A DNA stretch of 64,000 nucleotides from Galbula dea (taxonomy: Eukaryota > Chordata > Aves > Piciformes > Galbulidae): assembly GCA_013399015.1 (NCBI GenBank), contig VWZX01004666.1:1427603-1491602 (forward strand), read 5' to 3'. Made by a program: the position numbers and the translations under genes. The first letter of the stretch is position 1, and each line of letters begins with the position of its first letter. Below, piece after piece: positions 51,745-64,000 of this stretch. The notes below the pieces were generated by a model that was given only the letters and a program-made list of their open reading frames with translations, was not told the DNA's origin and did no database searches.

Positions 51745-54350
51745 GGTATTTTAGGCACTGAAGTGTTGGTAAAATATCCGGTTAAAGACAGTGTCTTTTT
51801 TACAGTGGTACTCTCACCCATGAAGCCAATGTACTTTGTATCACTGGCATCAGAAAGTAGAAAAAATGATGTGCACCATATACACTAATGACCTCACTCA
51901 GAAATTGTTAATTCTTAGAGCTTGAGCTGTATGGTTGATAGATCCCTCGGCACTGAACTGTAAATGGACTGCATTTCCCCTCCTTATTGTATTTTTATGC
52001 ATGTTTTGAACATGTAAACAGAAGGAGATTAATGTAGAATTAGCCTTTACTGTAGGAAAAGAAATGTAGTCACAGAGAAAAGGCAGAAACACGGGAAGGC
52101 TTCCATCTTGATGACTTCACCTTTTATTTAAGAAAACTATTCTCCCTTTATCATGCTTAAGACTTTCTTTGTACATTCTCAAGAGTTACAGACATACATT
52201 TCCATTCTCTGCAAACACCTTATTCTGATTAAAAAGGTCATGGGTGTATGCCAAATGCAGAAAAGTGTCTCAAACTATATTTGAAGCTCAATTCTATTCA
52301 GATTTTCACTGAGATTGAACAAAATTAAATTTTTATAATAAATTTCTGGATATGAAGTAAATTTTCCTGTCAGATAATGATTGCATGAATTTGACCACTC
52401 AGTGAAGTCCATGGGAAAATGTTTTAGATATATTTGTAGTGTTTAGTACAAGTGAAATATAAGTATGTTTATTGCTGAAATTGTCAGTTATTTAGATACA
52501 TGAACCTATTAAAGAAATGTATCATCATTGCCTGTACTACAAATGCATTTAAAAGCTTAGAAACATATTGGTCAGGTTCCCAGGGCTGCCCACTCAGATT
52601 TAGATGAGTGTGTATAAAAGCTTTCTTTTGTAAACATAGCAAGTCCTGCAGTTTGAGCAGTGTGTTTGCCCATTTTTGCATGCTCAGCTTATGTGCATCC
52701 TTCTGAAGATTAGTGCTTGACATTCTGGATAGGTTGTACTTAACACAAGAAAAGCCAAAATTCTTCAAAATACCATAACACTGAGGAGTATGCATACACA
52801 TGCTTGCACTCACAGAAGCAGTAGTGGAGAGCCAAAAATATGCATTTGAAAAGTAATCAAATCTGACTTTTATAGTGAGAGAAACAAACAGAATTGTTCA
52901 ACAATGTCTGTTTCCACAAACACTGTAGCTAGTATATTAATAAACCCACCTAATGGACACCTAATATCCCTATTTATATTACATATACTGACTACTCCCA
53001 ATGTTCAGTTTTTCCTTTTTAAAGGAACTGTTGTTTCTGCCTCTGCCAAAAGGTGGGGCTTAGTTTTCCAAGTTAATATGATTCCTATTTTACCTAAAAA
53101 CCAAACATATTCACTGTCTTTCTGTTATTTTAAAATATAATTGCTATGAATGTGTTCAAGAGTTTGACTTGGATTCCTCATCCTGTGCTACCTAAATGAG
53201 TGAATTAATTAAAGATTGGTGTTTGCCCATAAGAGTGAATGAGGAGACTCAGTACTTGATATCAGAAATAAAACTGTAAATGAACATAATTATTTTTCAC
53301 CTTCCTGTTTACTCATTTGTGTGGGCATAAGCATTTAGCTAGTTGCATGCAATGTGGTGTCTTAAATAGTTTCATTTACACTTTGGTTTTTAAGAAGAGC
53401 GTAAGGGTAAAAGAAAAGTTAATGACTAGATAATGATTTCTTTCTGAAAGGCTAAGCATCACTTCTAATATTCAATTTGCAGAACATCAGGGTAGAAAGC
53501 ACATTTATGACAGTTTTTTTGGTAACTGTACTTTATTTGGAAAGAAATTCTCAACACAGAAAAAGAGAGATCATTTTGACTGTAGGTGCCAGGGTGTTAT
53601 TCCTACATACATTTATGGTATAGTGGAACAGCTGTAAGCAACATGATATACAAAGGTGGCTTCTGCCTGTGTTGTACACTATACTGCTTTAAAAATAACA
53701 GAGACTGGTGGTGGCTACCATTTTGTTTGTTTAAAATAATCCATATTATGGAGTCAAAATAACATGGCTTTTGTCCTTAAATTTACATAAAAATTACAAT
53801 ATTATTTTTCTGTTATGGCTGCTAACTGCATGGAAAACAAAATGCTGTTCAACCACATTGCTTGTAAGAATTCTGCTTTTTGCAGGATTGCTTTTCTTGT
53901 CCCTAGAGAAACCCAGCATTATATTCATGATTTGGATAGGCTCATTGAACAGTAAGCAGTTGCTTTGTCTCCATGAGGGTTTCTACTACCCAACAGCAAG
54001 ATCAGATAGGAGAATACTTTGGCATTTCTACACAAGAACGTTGCCTTGCTTCTGAATCAAAAGAAAACTTATGTGATTATAGACTGTTTTGATAGACATC
54101 AAATAAATTGTGCAGAAGAGTATCAATTCATTCTAAGCTAAATCAAATTAAGTAGAGTGATGAACAAGAAGATGTGTTACTAAAGATTTTTGTTTTAAAA
54201 GGTTAAAATCTGAGAAAGTAGGAAAAGTGGTAACATCATGGAAACTTAGTGGTCAAGTGATTAAACATCCTTTCACCATCCTGCCCCTGCATCAAATATA
54301 TAGAAGTACTATGGTGCTGGTCAGGACAAGATTATCTATTGTAGACAATT

Positions 54351-54745
54351 ACAGAATCACAGAATCACAGAATATTAGGAGTTGGAAGGGACCTCGAAAG
54401 ATCATCTAGTCCAACTGCCCTGCCACAGCAGGATTCCCTAGACCAGGTCAGTTTCTTGTTATCACAAATTCCTAACCCTTAAAATGAAGTATTCCTTTGG
54501 CAAGTCTTTTCCAGATGTTAGTCCTCTGAAAGTTAGAGACCCTCTAATTTCTTAACCAAATGTATTTATAACCACTTAATACCCATTTGTTCTTTTGTTA
54601 ATATTGTTTTTAAGATTAACTGGCAATTCTGCCTCCCAACTGTTTCTTTCTCCTATGTATTCATGGAGAGCAGTCATATCCATTTTCATTTTTCTCTACA
54701 AAAGTCAGGCCTTTGAATCTCCTCTAAAGATACATGCCTTCTTAC
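54351..54745 (-). mobile_element. Older CR1 LINE 3' end, antisense, diverged subfamily
   Basis: The first 90 bases are a clear CR1 tail: repeated 'cacagaatcacagaat', then 'gttggaagggacctcgaaag' and 'catctagtccaactgccctg'. The rest is diverged, but 'ttcatggagagcagtcatat' near 54660 and 'ctttgaatctcctctaaag' near 54712 echo the CR1 subfamily common in turtles and crocodilians. This suggests an older insertion than the other copies. The boundary at 54745 is approximate. Confidence 0.75.
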
Positions 54746-56659
54746 CTGCTTATGGCATGTGCATTCGGTTTTGTTTCTGTTTGAATTTCTTTCTTGAGCA
54801 TGCATGACAAGAAATGAAAGTTACATTTTTTTGTGCTTGGTCTGAGTCTTTTGCAGTTTTTTCTCCTTGCTTCAGGTGCAAGTTTCTGATATATGTTTCA
54901 CTTTCAAGTTGAAGATATTGGAAGTCTTTTGAATATTTGAAAGGATAAAGTTCAAATATTCAGTAAAGCTGACCTCAGTAATTATTTTCCATAATTTTTC
55001 AGCTCATGCCCTTTTGAAATAAAGGATGTTGTTTGCTAATCTGTTTTCACACATCTTTCTGTTTACTCTGAATGGAAGAAACTCATGATTACTTTCCTGA
55101 AGTTATTTTTTATGGCCACTCTTCTGCAATACATCATTGACAAAATACATCTTTTTGTGTAGATTTCCTATTTCTGCTTCCATCAGTATTGTTATTCATA
55201 CCTCTGATGTTCATTTAGCACTTCTTATATCCATGTTTACATGATGTTACTAGGTCTTAAAACCAGATCTTGCCTTACTTTTGGATTATAACTGAATGTC
55301 TCACAGTAACTGAAAATCTCCAAACTCCTTAAAATACCAGTCTTTAAATCATCTCTGATGTTTTGTCGCCCTTCTCATGGTGACTAAAGGAATTCCCTTG
55401 TATATCATTTTTGTGTTGCTTTCTTCAACTTTCTTTTCTTATTCTGATACATTTTTCTGTAATATATCCTTGCAAGGAAGAGGCAATGTTATCTCCCCTA
55501 ACATAATCAGTGGAATTTTCCCCACAGCCAGCAGAGGAGTTCTCTTTGCCCTTGATTCTGTGTCCTGCCACCTTTGTTCCTGGTAGGCAGACAACTTTTC
55601 TCTTATGTTGCTCCACTTTGAGGACAAACACTTGCTCCACAGTTAATTCTTTCCAGTAAGAACCCCTGTTTGCACAGTATATCCTCATTCTAGGGTTGGT
55701 TCCAATCTAAGGATATGACTTCTCAGATTTCAAGAGTTTGAATTAGTTTTTGTTTTTATTAGTTTTTATGTTTTTATTTATTTTGACTACTGCTGTCATT
55801 CCTTCCTTGATAAACATACTCTCCATCTCAAATTATTTTATCATTTATTTTTGTAATGAAAGTAGCGAATAAACTTATGACTGTAACTTCTAAATGCTGT
55901 AGAAATTAAAGGAGCTACCAGAATACTAGAGATAAGAAATGTTACACCAAAAAAGACTATCTGAAAGCCACCAATGTTATTTTGGCTCACATAAAATAAC
56001 AGGTGCAAATTTTCAGTTTCTTAAACTAGCTTAGAGCACTAGAATTGTACTTCAATATTGAAATACAGTGCCAGGACTGTAGAAAGAATTCTCTATGCCA
56101 AACATGTATTTTAGTTTGATAAATACATTAATTCTTTACTTTCATTAATATCAACTGCAATTTCAAAATCATAAGTAAAAAAGTAATGTGCATAAATCGT
56201 GACTTATTTTCCTTGGATAGCCCCTGTGCAGGAAAGCATTGGAAGAAATAGAGCTGTAAGGTTGGTTGCCACAGAAGTGTTAGTTCAGGTTTCAGGTTAT
56301 TGCTCAGCAGGAATTTTATCAAATATGGGAAATCTGTGGAATGTGTTTGTCTCTCATAATATTAAGTTTCAGTTGACATTTTCTGTATGAATCCTTTGAG
56401 ACAACACAGATGCTTTTTAAGCTTTAGCAATTCTTAATCTTCTACTAAAATTCTTGAATGTCTTTTTACAGTGTAGTGCAACAAAATTCAGTAATACCAT
56501 TTTGTCTGTGCAGAAAGGTGACCAGAGTAACTCAATACAAAGGTCTTAATCAAAATTTAGACCAATTAAATTTGTTGGAGCTGAACTTATAGGTAAGAAT
56601 CTGATTTTAGTAATAAAAGAAAAGGAAAGCAGTATCAGAAGCAGTAGCATTTCAATAGC

Positions 56660-57090
56660 AATTGTTAGGGATCAAGGAAGGTGGGATGTTCCCTATGGGC
56701 TGGGTAGCTGGGAACTGAGAATGACAAAGGAGGAAGGAGTAGAGATGTCGTTGATGAGGGGAGCAGGGCAGGCCTGGGGATGGTGGCTAGATTCAGTCAA
56801 GTGTCCAAATTATCAAACAAGCCCACGGTGAAAAGCTGATGACAAGCCAGAAAGTCAAGACAGCGGGGCAGGCTCCAGGTGAGCAAGGTACATGGCCAGG
56901 CACAGATGTAGACACCACGTAGCTCAGGTGGAGGGCACAGTTGGGAGCCTGAGCTTGCATGCAGCTCCTGAGCAGAGGGCACCAGGTCCATGCATCTTAC
57001 AGCTCTTTGCCCAACAGGATGAAGATTGCACAGCAGCACCACAACAGGTCTGGCCTTGCCTGAGGGCAATTAAAACCTTTCACAGGACCT
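56660..57090. repeat. Unidentified GC-richer block, possible dispersed repeat
   Basis: This segment is rich in 'ggcagg', 'ccaggtg' and 'caggcac' motifs and stands out from the AT-rich intron on both sides. It looks like old inserted DNA, but I cannot name a family and see no terminal repeats or target duplications. Short opposing open frames (56797-57069 minus, 56892-57092 plus) follow from composition. Confidence 0.4.
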
Positions 57091-57839
57091 AGGCAGGTTG
57101 TATGTGTGTGAGTGCATTTTGGGCCCTGACGCTTTTTACTCTTAACTAGGGAAAAATGTCAGGAAAAAAATAGTGAATAAGCAACAAGTCTTTTTTCTTT
57201 GCCTTAGTACAACTTTGAAAAGGGCATTCAGAATCTTAATGTTAGGGACTGAGTAGTTGAGAATAATTATAATTTTTATTTTTTCTAATGCTAAAGGATT
57301 TTTACTTTCATGTTCTAAGGGGCATTATAAGTATGCTATTAGAAAAAAAGCGAATTAACCCTCTTATTGGGGAAATAAGGAAATGAATTCCATCCTTCTA
57401 AAACAGCAGACATTTTTTTCTGGTTTGAATGAGCTGAGAGTGGAAAAATGAGGTAGATGTTCTGGTAAAAGTGTTTGCAGAATCTTTGGAAAGGCATACT
57501 TAAATCTAGAAGTGTATGCTAGTTGGATAGGACAGTTTTAATGACAATTAATAAGTACATTTGAGAAAATAAAAAAATCCCTAAAAGCCAAACAAAACAA
57601 TCCCTCCCAAACCTCCAGCTGCCAGAAAAGTACCAGAGAATATGAAACAGCAAACCCTGAAAACAGAGTAGTAAAGTAAGGGTAGGATAATAACTTTAGT
57701 AAGCATTCTGGAAAGCCTTGCAAAATAGAGGAGACAGTGTGTGTCAGTAAGGAAACTTTCACTGGTAGGCAACAGTGATCTATATACTTCTTAGGGACCA
57801 AGTGTGACTACCATTTAGTTCCTGTTGTAGTAATTAGCA

Positions 57840-57895
57840 GACAATAGCAGCAACAGTAACAATAACAAAACATCTAAGAAAAATACAACAAAACA
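57840..57895. repeat. Degenerate (AAC)n/(CAG)n trinucleotide tract
   Basis: The plus strand shows agcagcaacagtaacaata-type units and then A/C-rich sequence. It is a weak simple repeat. Confidence 0.6.
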
Positions 57896-60800
57896 CTTTA
57901 CTAGGTGCCCTCATAGTTTTGATTGTTTCTTCAAATTTTTATATAGGTATAAAACAATATATGTAATAGAATACATAGAAATTCCAAAGTGAAACCAGAA
58001 AACATTAATTTCCAGTGGGTAAAATGTGAAAAGTTACAATAATTTGCAGGACATAGAATAAAAAATTACTGAACATACACAAACAAAAAATAATTACAAC
58101 CAAGATGAACTGCTTATTAAAGAACTGCCAGGTTTGGTGATAAGTCTAATTTCATTTGGCAGTTTTATAAATGATGTGAGGGAGGAATAGACCTTAAATT
58201 GTATTCTTACATTGCACTAAATTGGAAAGTGCTCTGTATTAATGAGGACAACAATACTTCAAAGGTACTGAAGATTTTAGCAATGTGAATCTGAGGTAAT
58301 AACATAATATCAGTTTGGCTAGAACATGAGACTATAAAAATAAGAAGCCCTTCAAAGAAAGTTAAACCATCAAGAAAATGTTGCACATATATTTAAAAAT
58401 TGAAAAATGGAGACTTTAGAAAAAACACCCAAATGATGTTTTTTGTTGAACTTAAGCTATTGATGACTTAAAAGAGAGAGGTATATTACTTTTCAAGATT
58501 GCATTCCTTTTGAAGCTCTTCTTCCATTCTAATAAGCAGTATTTCCTGCAATGTAAAGAATATTTACTTAAATAGCTTGCTTTGTGTTTCATGATGCAAA
58601 TTACCCAGGTCTATATGACATTACAGAGTGAATTTTTCTGCAGATTTGAGGGGTTGTTTATATCTACTGTATGCAAAACACTGACCTGTACATTATTCCT
58701 GCAAATGTGTTAATGTACTAAGTTTTGTGGAGTGCAAGATGATTTTATTTCTGCAGAATTTTAAGTAATAAGGCCTACAAGCATGAGCCTTTCCAATTTT
58801 TCTTTTAGAAAATTTAGGAAAAATGGGCAGACTATAGGATGACATAGTAGAATCCTGTAAGATTCTTGTAAAGAGAAATAAAGCAGTTTTTAGTATGAAG
58901 TGAACTGGTTTGTGAAGCTTCCTTTATTCCTTGTTTGATTTGTAAATGAAGATGGAAAAGTTGCTACTCATATTTTGCTGGCACAATTGCAGAAATATTC
59001 CAGTCTCTATGTAAGACTTGTGGCTGTGTACCTACAATTCCAGCATTTGTAAACAGAAATGCATATTTGCTTTCATGAAGTTGGGCATCTTTACTAAGTC
59101 TTCAGTCTTTGGGCAGAGAGCATGAAGTGCCCTTATAACATAAAATATTCTTCTGGTTTCAAAGTTTTGGACTTTTGTATTTATATTACAGGACCTAAAG
59201 TTTCAGGAAAGATGTTAAAACATAATTCTGTTACCGTTTGCCTATTCAATGCATTTACAGATATCTATATTGCATCTCCCACCAAATGGCACTAAAGTTA
59301 TCATGGCTTAGTGAATTGGGATTTTAGAATTGCAGGGCTATTCATTCCAAAGCAGTTTTATGTGAATTCTTTTATATTCTGGCTCATGTTGGTAAGTCAG
59401 TAGATTATTCTTTAATTAGCAATGCCAGAAGGACTGCTGATGGAGATATTATTCTCTGAAGGCACAGATGAAGTCAAGATTCTGATCACTGGTGAAGATT
59501 AAAGCTTCTGGGACTCTTTTCAAAGATGAAAGTATTGACTAAATATATTGACTAGATGATTGCATTTTGTTTTTTGTTCCTCATTTTACAATTTCTTGCT
59601 ATTGTTAGATGACATAGGTTCTGTTTTATCTGCTAAACATATACATTAGGGATGGTGAGCTACTACAGTTATAATGTTAGGCTCAAAATACATGTCAGCC
59701 AAACAGACTTTTTAAAAAACAATTGACTTAATTTTGTGAGGTGTAATTAGGTTCCTGTGTTTCACAGTCTACATGCTACTGCTAGCATTCTACAGCATTT
59801 TAGGCAGAAGATAGTTTTGTCCAGGACAGTGGAAACTTCCAACCATATGTTTGTAATACTCTCCTGGTTGCCTTTCTTGTTTTAGTATTCTTTTACAATA
59901 CAGCCACTCACATTAAGTTCACAGGAAAATTATTGCTCTTTGAGAATTCCTCTGTTTCTTCTCACTCACATTATGTAAACCTTATACATATAAAATGTAA
60001 AATTACTGAAGCTTTGGTTCTAAAAAAGATGGAAAAAAAGGAAAAGATGTTCTAATGAATGCAATTCTCAACAAGAAGCAGGGTCCCCTTTTTGTTTTAT
60101 GTAGTTTAACTCAAAGTATGCATATAAATATGTAGAAGCTGAGAACTACATCTTTACTGGTAAACAGATGTAGAACAAATAATGAAAGCACAGAAAAGTT
60201 ACTCTTCAGAACGGCTTTATTCCATGTCCTTAATTCCTTAGCAACAACTTTTTAAAAATCCCAATGCAGTCTGTGGTGATTATCACAGAATGTTCTCAAC
60301 TGGTAGCAAAATTTGTGGAAAATCTCCTGTGAAAAAGAATACCTCTCAAATTCCAGGTCTTTGCCATCACCTGAGACTGATCTCTAAGACTGACATATTT
60401 AAAATAATGAGGAAATGCACATTAAGTAATTGTAGATTGAGATACTTGATGTAAAAATTACTGGCAGAGCAAGAGCTATTTCTGTTTGTTTATACACACC
60501 AGTCACAAAAATGTTAACTGTAGAAAGGCAGCGTAGAATATGGAACTAGTCTATGTATTGCAGGCAGTTGGCGTAATTGCTGCTTCAGTTAGAAACAGGC
60601 AGACGTGGGGACGTTGAGTTTTCTTTTTGCACTCCACTAAATCTGTCCAACGCTGAGGCTGAAAACTTTTCCTGTAGTTAGCAGAAATAGCAACTATCAT
60701 GTACTTTTCTTTTTAGACCAGTGTCTGTTAGAAGAAATCAAATAGTATTTAGTCATAGACATAAAGCCAATATCAGGCTTTCTAGCATTCACAGGACAAG

Positions 60801-63359
60801 AAATTTGATAATTTCATAATTCAGGAGTTCACGAGGGCTTCTCCCCTTCCCTCCACCTTTGTCTGATTTTAATGTTTCCATTCTTTTGTCCTATTTCTGT
60901 AGACATCTGGTTCCAAAGATAACTTTAAACAATCACCGAAGAAGAGGGCAAACAATATTTATATTGCATACCTATGTCTTTCCTCTGCCTGCCAGAAAGT
61001 CTTATGGCTGTGTGCCTTAACCTCTTCTCCAAATGTCTAGGTGATAGGGCTTAATCAGCCTTTGGTGAGAGAAAATTTTAAATTGTTGAAACTTCCATCC
61101 TTCTGCATATACCAAAAGAAAGTATGCTACAAACATTTAAAAACCTCAACGTGTCCAGAAAGATAAAATATTTTAGCTATTACAATTGATGTGGTTATCT
61201 TTTTGAGGAAGGTGGTTTCAAAAGGGACTTTCCAACATGGCAAAGGAGAGCTGAGGATCAAGGTTTAGGACCTCTCACTCTGTGAACATAGAAGAGAAAT
61301 CTGAAGAACATAAGAGGTTGCACCTCACTTGGTCTCATATGACTCATGAAACGATTCAGTTTTTTATAATCATACAAGAAAAGTTGTTTACAATCCAGGT
61401 TAGTGATTGAATAGTATGCACAGTTTAGTAAAAAGCATCAGCACAGTGTGTTGCTTCTGAGGACACTGACTTTTTTCTGACTTGAATTATGACCTGTTTT
61501 TTACCCCAACCTTGCTATTCTAACTTCACCAGCCAAAGTAATGAAGAAGTTACTGAGCAGGAATTCTGAACTGAGGACAACTGACCCATCCTTAAGCCTG
61601 ACAGAAAAAAAATAAGATCAAAATTACTGACCCTAACAGATACTTTTTTCACTTTGCTTGAAGCATCAAAGAGGACTTCTTTAAATTTATTTAAGTATTA
61701 GCTTACTGTTTTACAGTATGTTCAGAATAATGAAGACTGTATATACTTGCCATGGTTAATTTCTAAAAGGAAAGGAGAAGGAAAAAAATATTTCTCCCAA
61801 TTAACTATTTCTGGGATTCCCTGGAAATGAGAAACTGTTAGCTTTGAATATGGAGGATGCCCATAAATATTGCCAGGCAGAGCTAACATGTGTGTGGGGT
61901 CTATTTTCAGGACACAGTTTGGAAAGATGTGCTTCTGCAAAGATTTATGCATATACAGTACATACTACAATAGTCCCATAGAAGTCAATGTAGAGGGCAG
62001 TAAGACTCTGGGTAGCCTGTAGAGTTATCAAATATACAAAACAGGGATTTACTTACACAAGCACCAAATACATATAAGAAAAGAAATAAGAAGGCTGGGA
62101 TGCAACATGGTTGTATAGTTTATAGCTAATTACTTATGCTTCTGGTACCTTTCTAAAAGTCTTTTGTTCTTCTTTAGCATTTTACTTTTAAATAATCCTT
62201 TTTGTTTGCTCTTTTCTGTTTACAGCTTAATCCATTTCATTTTCATTTTTCGTCCCTCAGGCACTTCTGAGCTCTCTTCTACCATTTTCCTCTTTGACCT
62301 GGTCTAACAACTGTGTCCTAGCCTATTTCCCAGCTAAGTGAGGCTCAAGGGTATTTGAATTCAATTTGGGCCCATCTGTACTCCAGCAACAATGTTGCTG
62401 AAGTAATACCATTAGGTCGCTAAGATACTGTATAAGGCAACAGAACCTGCCTAACAAATGTTATTTTTTTTTTGGACAAACTAACTTGTGCATTGTTGTA
62501 ACTGATGTTCAAGGAAAGTATTATTCTGTTATTAGTAGATTCCAAGCACTGTGTCATATTCTGAAAAATGCTCATTTGACTGTTCTTTTTCAAAATTGAT
62601 TCCCCATAAGGCAAAGAGGGTAGTTTTTGTTGTTGCTGTTTTCTTTTTATGATTCATTTAAACTTGACACGTCTTGGTGAATGCTGAAGCACTAGGGATG
62701 CTATTTTTTCTCTATCTATGTTCTTACCAGACATCTTCTGTTTGTCTCTGAAGAGGAAGGGTTCCCCATGCTGAAATTTAATAGCAATGTGATTCCTTTT
62801 GTTTAACAAAAGAGAGTTAGTGTTAGAATGCTTTTTAAGTTTTTCTTATAGTTAAGAGGTAGATGGGTTAAATTCACTCTTTGTAAATAAAAATTCCGAA
62901 GTGAAACAGGTGTGTGAAATCCAATGGAAACTGAGATATAAATTCAACAGCCAAGTCTGTGCAGTTTTAAAAGAGAGTATTTTATAAGTGTTATAGTTGG
63001 AGGAGAAATAGATGCCATATAGTCTTGATTTAGCAGGATTTTTTCCCCTGTTACTAATAATATTGCCATTAACAAAATGTGGAAGTAAGGTATAGATGAG
63101 ATTACAGTATGTCTGATACAATGTTGCTTTGAAAGGTATCCCCAGAGTGATTATTAATGGTTCACAGAACAGTGAAAAAGTACTGGGTGGGACTCTGTGG
63201 TATTCTGTTCCTTATTAGATTTAGGTGAAAAAACTAATTTTCTATGTGATGACACCACTCTCGGAAAGATTGCTGAGAGATAAAAATAGAATTAAAGAAG
63301 TTCTTATACTCAAAGAGAGGAAACAGCAACCTGGGATGTATAACCAGAAGCATAGCCTA

Positions 63360-63600
63360 AGACACATGTGGAGTACCTTTTTAGCTCTTCACAGTGCAAG
63401 TAAGGCCAACCTTCTTCCCATTTTACATACTTCAAGGAAATTGTGGATGGACTAGAGGCAGCTGAAAGAAAAGCAAAGAGAATGATCAGAAATGTAGTAG
63501 GTGATCTGCAATGAAAAATGGGAGTGATAAGTATGCTTGAGACCATCAAAACATATGAATATCTTGAAAAAATGATTCTAGTCATGTGAACCCAAAAGTT
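63360..63600 (+). mobile_element. Possible ancient CR1 remnant, sense
   Basis: The stretch 'gctgaaagaaaagcaaagag' followed by 'aatgatcagaaatgt' resembles the CR1 block encoding the ERVQRRATKMIRGL region, and flanking sequence is loosely compatible. Identity is low and the frame is broken, so chance similarity is quite possible. Confidence 0.25.
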
Positions 63601-64000
63601 GGGAACAGAGAAATTTTGTGCTTGAACACCTTCTTTACTCTGCATCCAGAGCTACCCAAATCTTTGCTTCATCTTTTGGTGATTATAAAAATAAGACAGT
63701 AGTACATACTGTATTCTGTAAGTACTGCATACATCCATATAAAATAGTACATGTATCACAGATATTGCAATTAATATTTGTTATGTTACTATTTCTTAAC
63801 AATTTTTTATTTTACACAAACAAACTCCTTCAATTTAGAGCAGTTAGTGCTGCTTCTCTGTAATTAGATTTCAGATAATAACTGTAGTGATGTAATATAC
63901 CTAAATTCTGTGATTTTTTTGGTAAAATATAACAACTTAGTGAAGGTCAGATGAAGAAATGCTTGTATTTGCTACATATAATGTAAAAAGAACAAAACAG

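Larger units (their letters stand above)
32031..64000 (+). other. AGBL4: AGBL4 downstream intron (partial, at least 31,970 bases, phase 0)
   Basis: The intron begins at the consensus donor GTAAGT and runs off the window, because I could not find the next AGBL4 exon. It holds CR1 pieces at 37461-37722, 48586-48612, 51216-51744 and 54351-54745, a T/G simple repeat near 50.34 kb, a GC-richer block near 56.66-57.09 kb, and possibly an ancient CR1 remnant near 63.36 kb. The stretches 32031-37460, 37723-48585, 48613-51215, 51745-54350, 54746-56660 and 57091-63350 are AT-rich and show no gene that I can support. In mammals BEND5 is nested within AGBL4; I see no BEN-domain coding sequence here. Confidence 0.75.

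Noticed and set aside
32031..64000. The next AGBL4 exon, or a nested gene such as BEND5
   Set aside because: I looked for the expected Arg-Val-Ile-Phe/Asn-Phe-Ser-Lys type exon and for long domain-bearing frames and found none. Short exons could still be missed by eye.
1..64000. CRISPR arrays, operons, tRNA/rRNA genes, or a complete provirus
   Set aside because: There are no regularly spaced repeats, no compact gene clusters, no cloverleaf-forming conserved tRNA boxes that I could see, and no gag/pol/env frames beside either LTR.

Overview
The window is vertebrate nuclear DNA, almost certainly from a bird. It is AT-rich, non-coding over more than 99% of its length, and carries many CR1 retrotransposon fragments with the typical ATTCTRTG-type 3' ends. 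It also carries two LTRs that I recognise as avian endogenous-retrovirus families. The families suggest a neoavian rather than a galliform bird, but I cannot name the species. A 59-base run of N at 18319-18377 shows this is an assembled scaffold.

The only protein-coding gene I can support is AGBL4, encoding cytosolic carboxypeptidase 6 (CCP6), on the + strand. Two internal exons are present: 1066-1188 and 31906-32030. Joined, they are in frame through a phase-1 intron of 30,717 bases and give about 82 residues of the N-terminal domain. The first coding exon lies upstream of the window. The exon after 32030 is not recognisable before 64000, so the last 32 kb are read as intron. The catalytic carboxypeptidase exons are not here.

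Layout: 1-1065, end of an upstream intron with a CR1 piece; 1066-1188, exon; 1189-31905, intron with LTRs at about 1865-2571 and 29264-29866, CR1 copies near 4.2, 10.1, 18.2-18.8 and 31.0 kb, simple repeats, and a GC-rich island at about 31.2-31.56 kb just before the next exon; 31906-32030, exon; 32031-64000, intron with CR1 copies near 37.5, 48.6, 51.2 and 54.4 kb, and an unidentified GC-richer block near 56.7-57.1 kb.

Points worth a second look: nearly all recognisable mobile elements lie antisense to AGBL4; the gap at 18.3 kb sits inside a CR1 and looks too small; a GC-rich insert of unknown origin lies about 350 bases before an exon; one exon is symmetric (123 bases, phase 1-1) and could be skipped without changing frame; and several element-free stretches look like candidate conserved non-coding DNA. 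I see no CRISPR array, operon, tRNA or rRNA, and no evidence of a new biological system.
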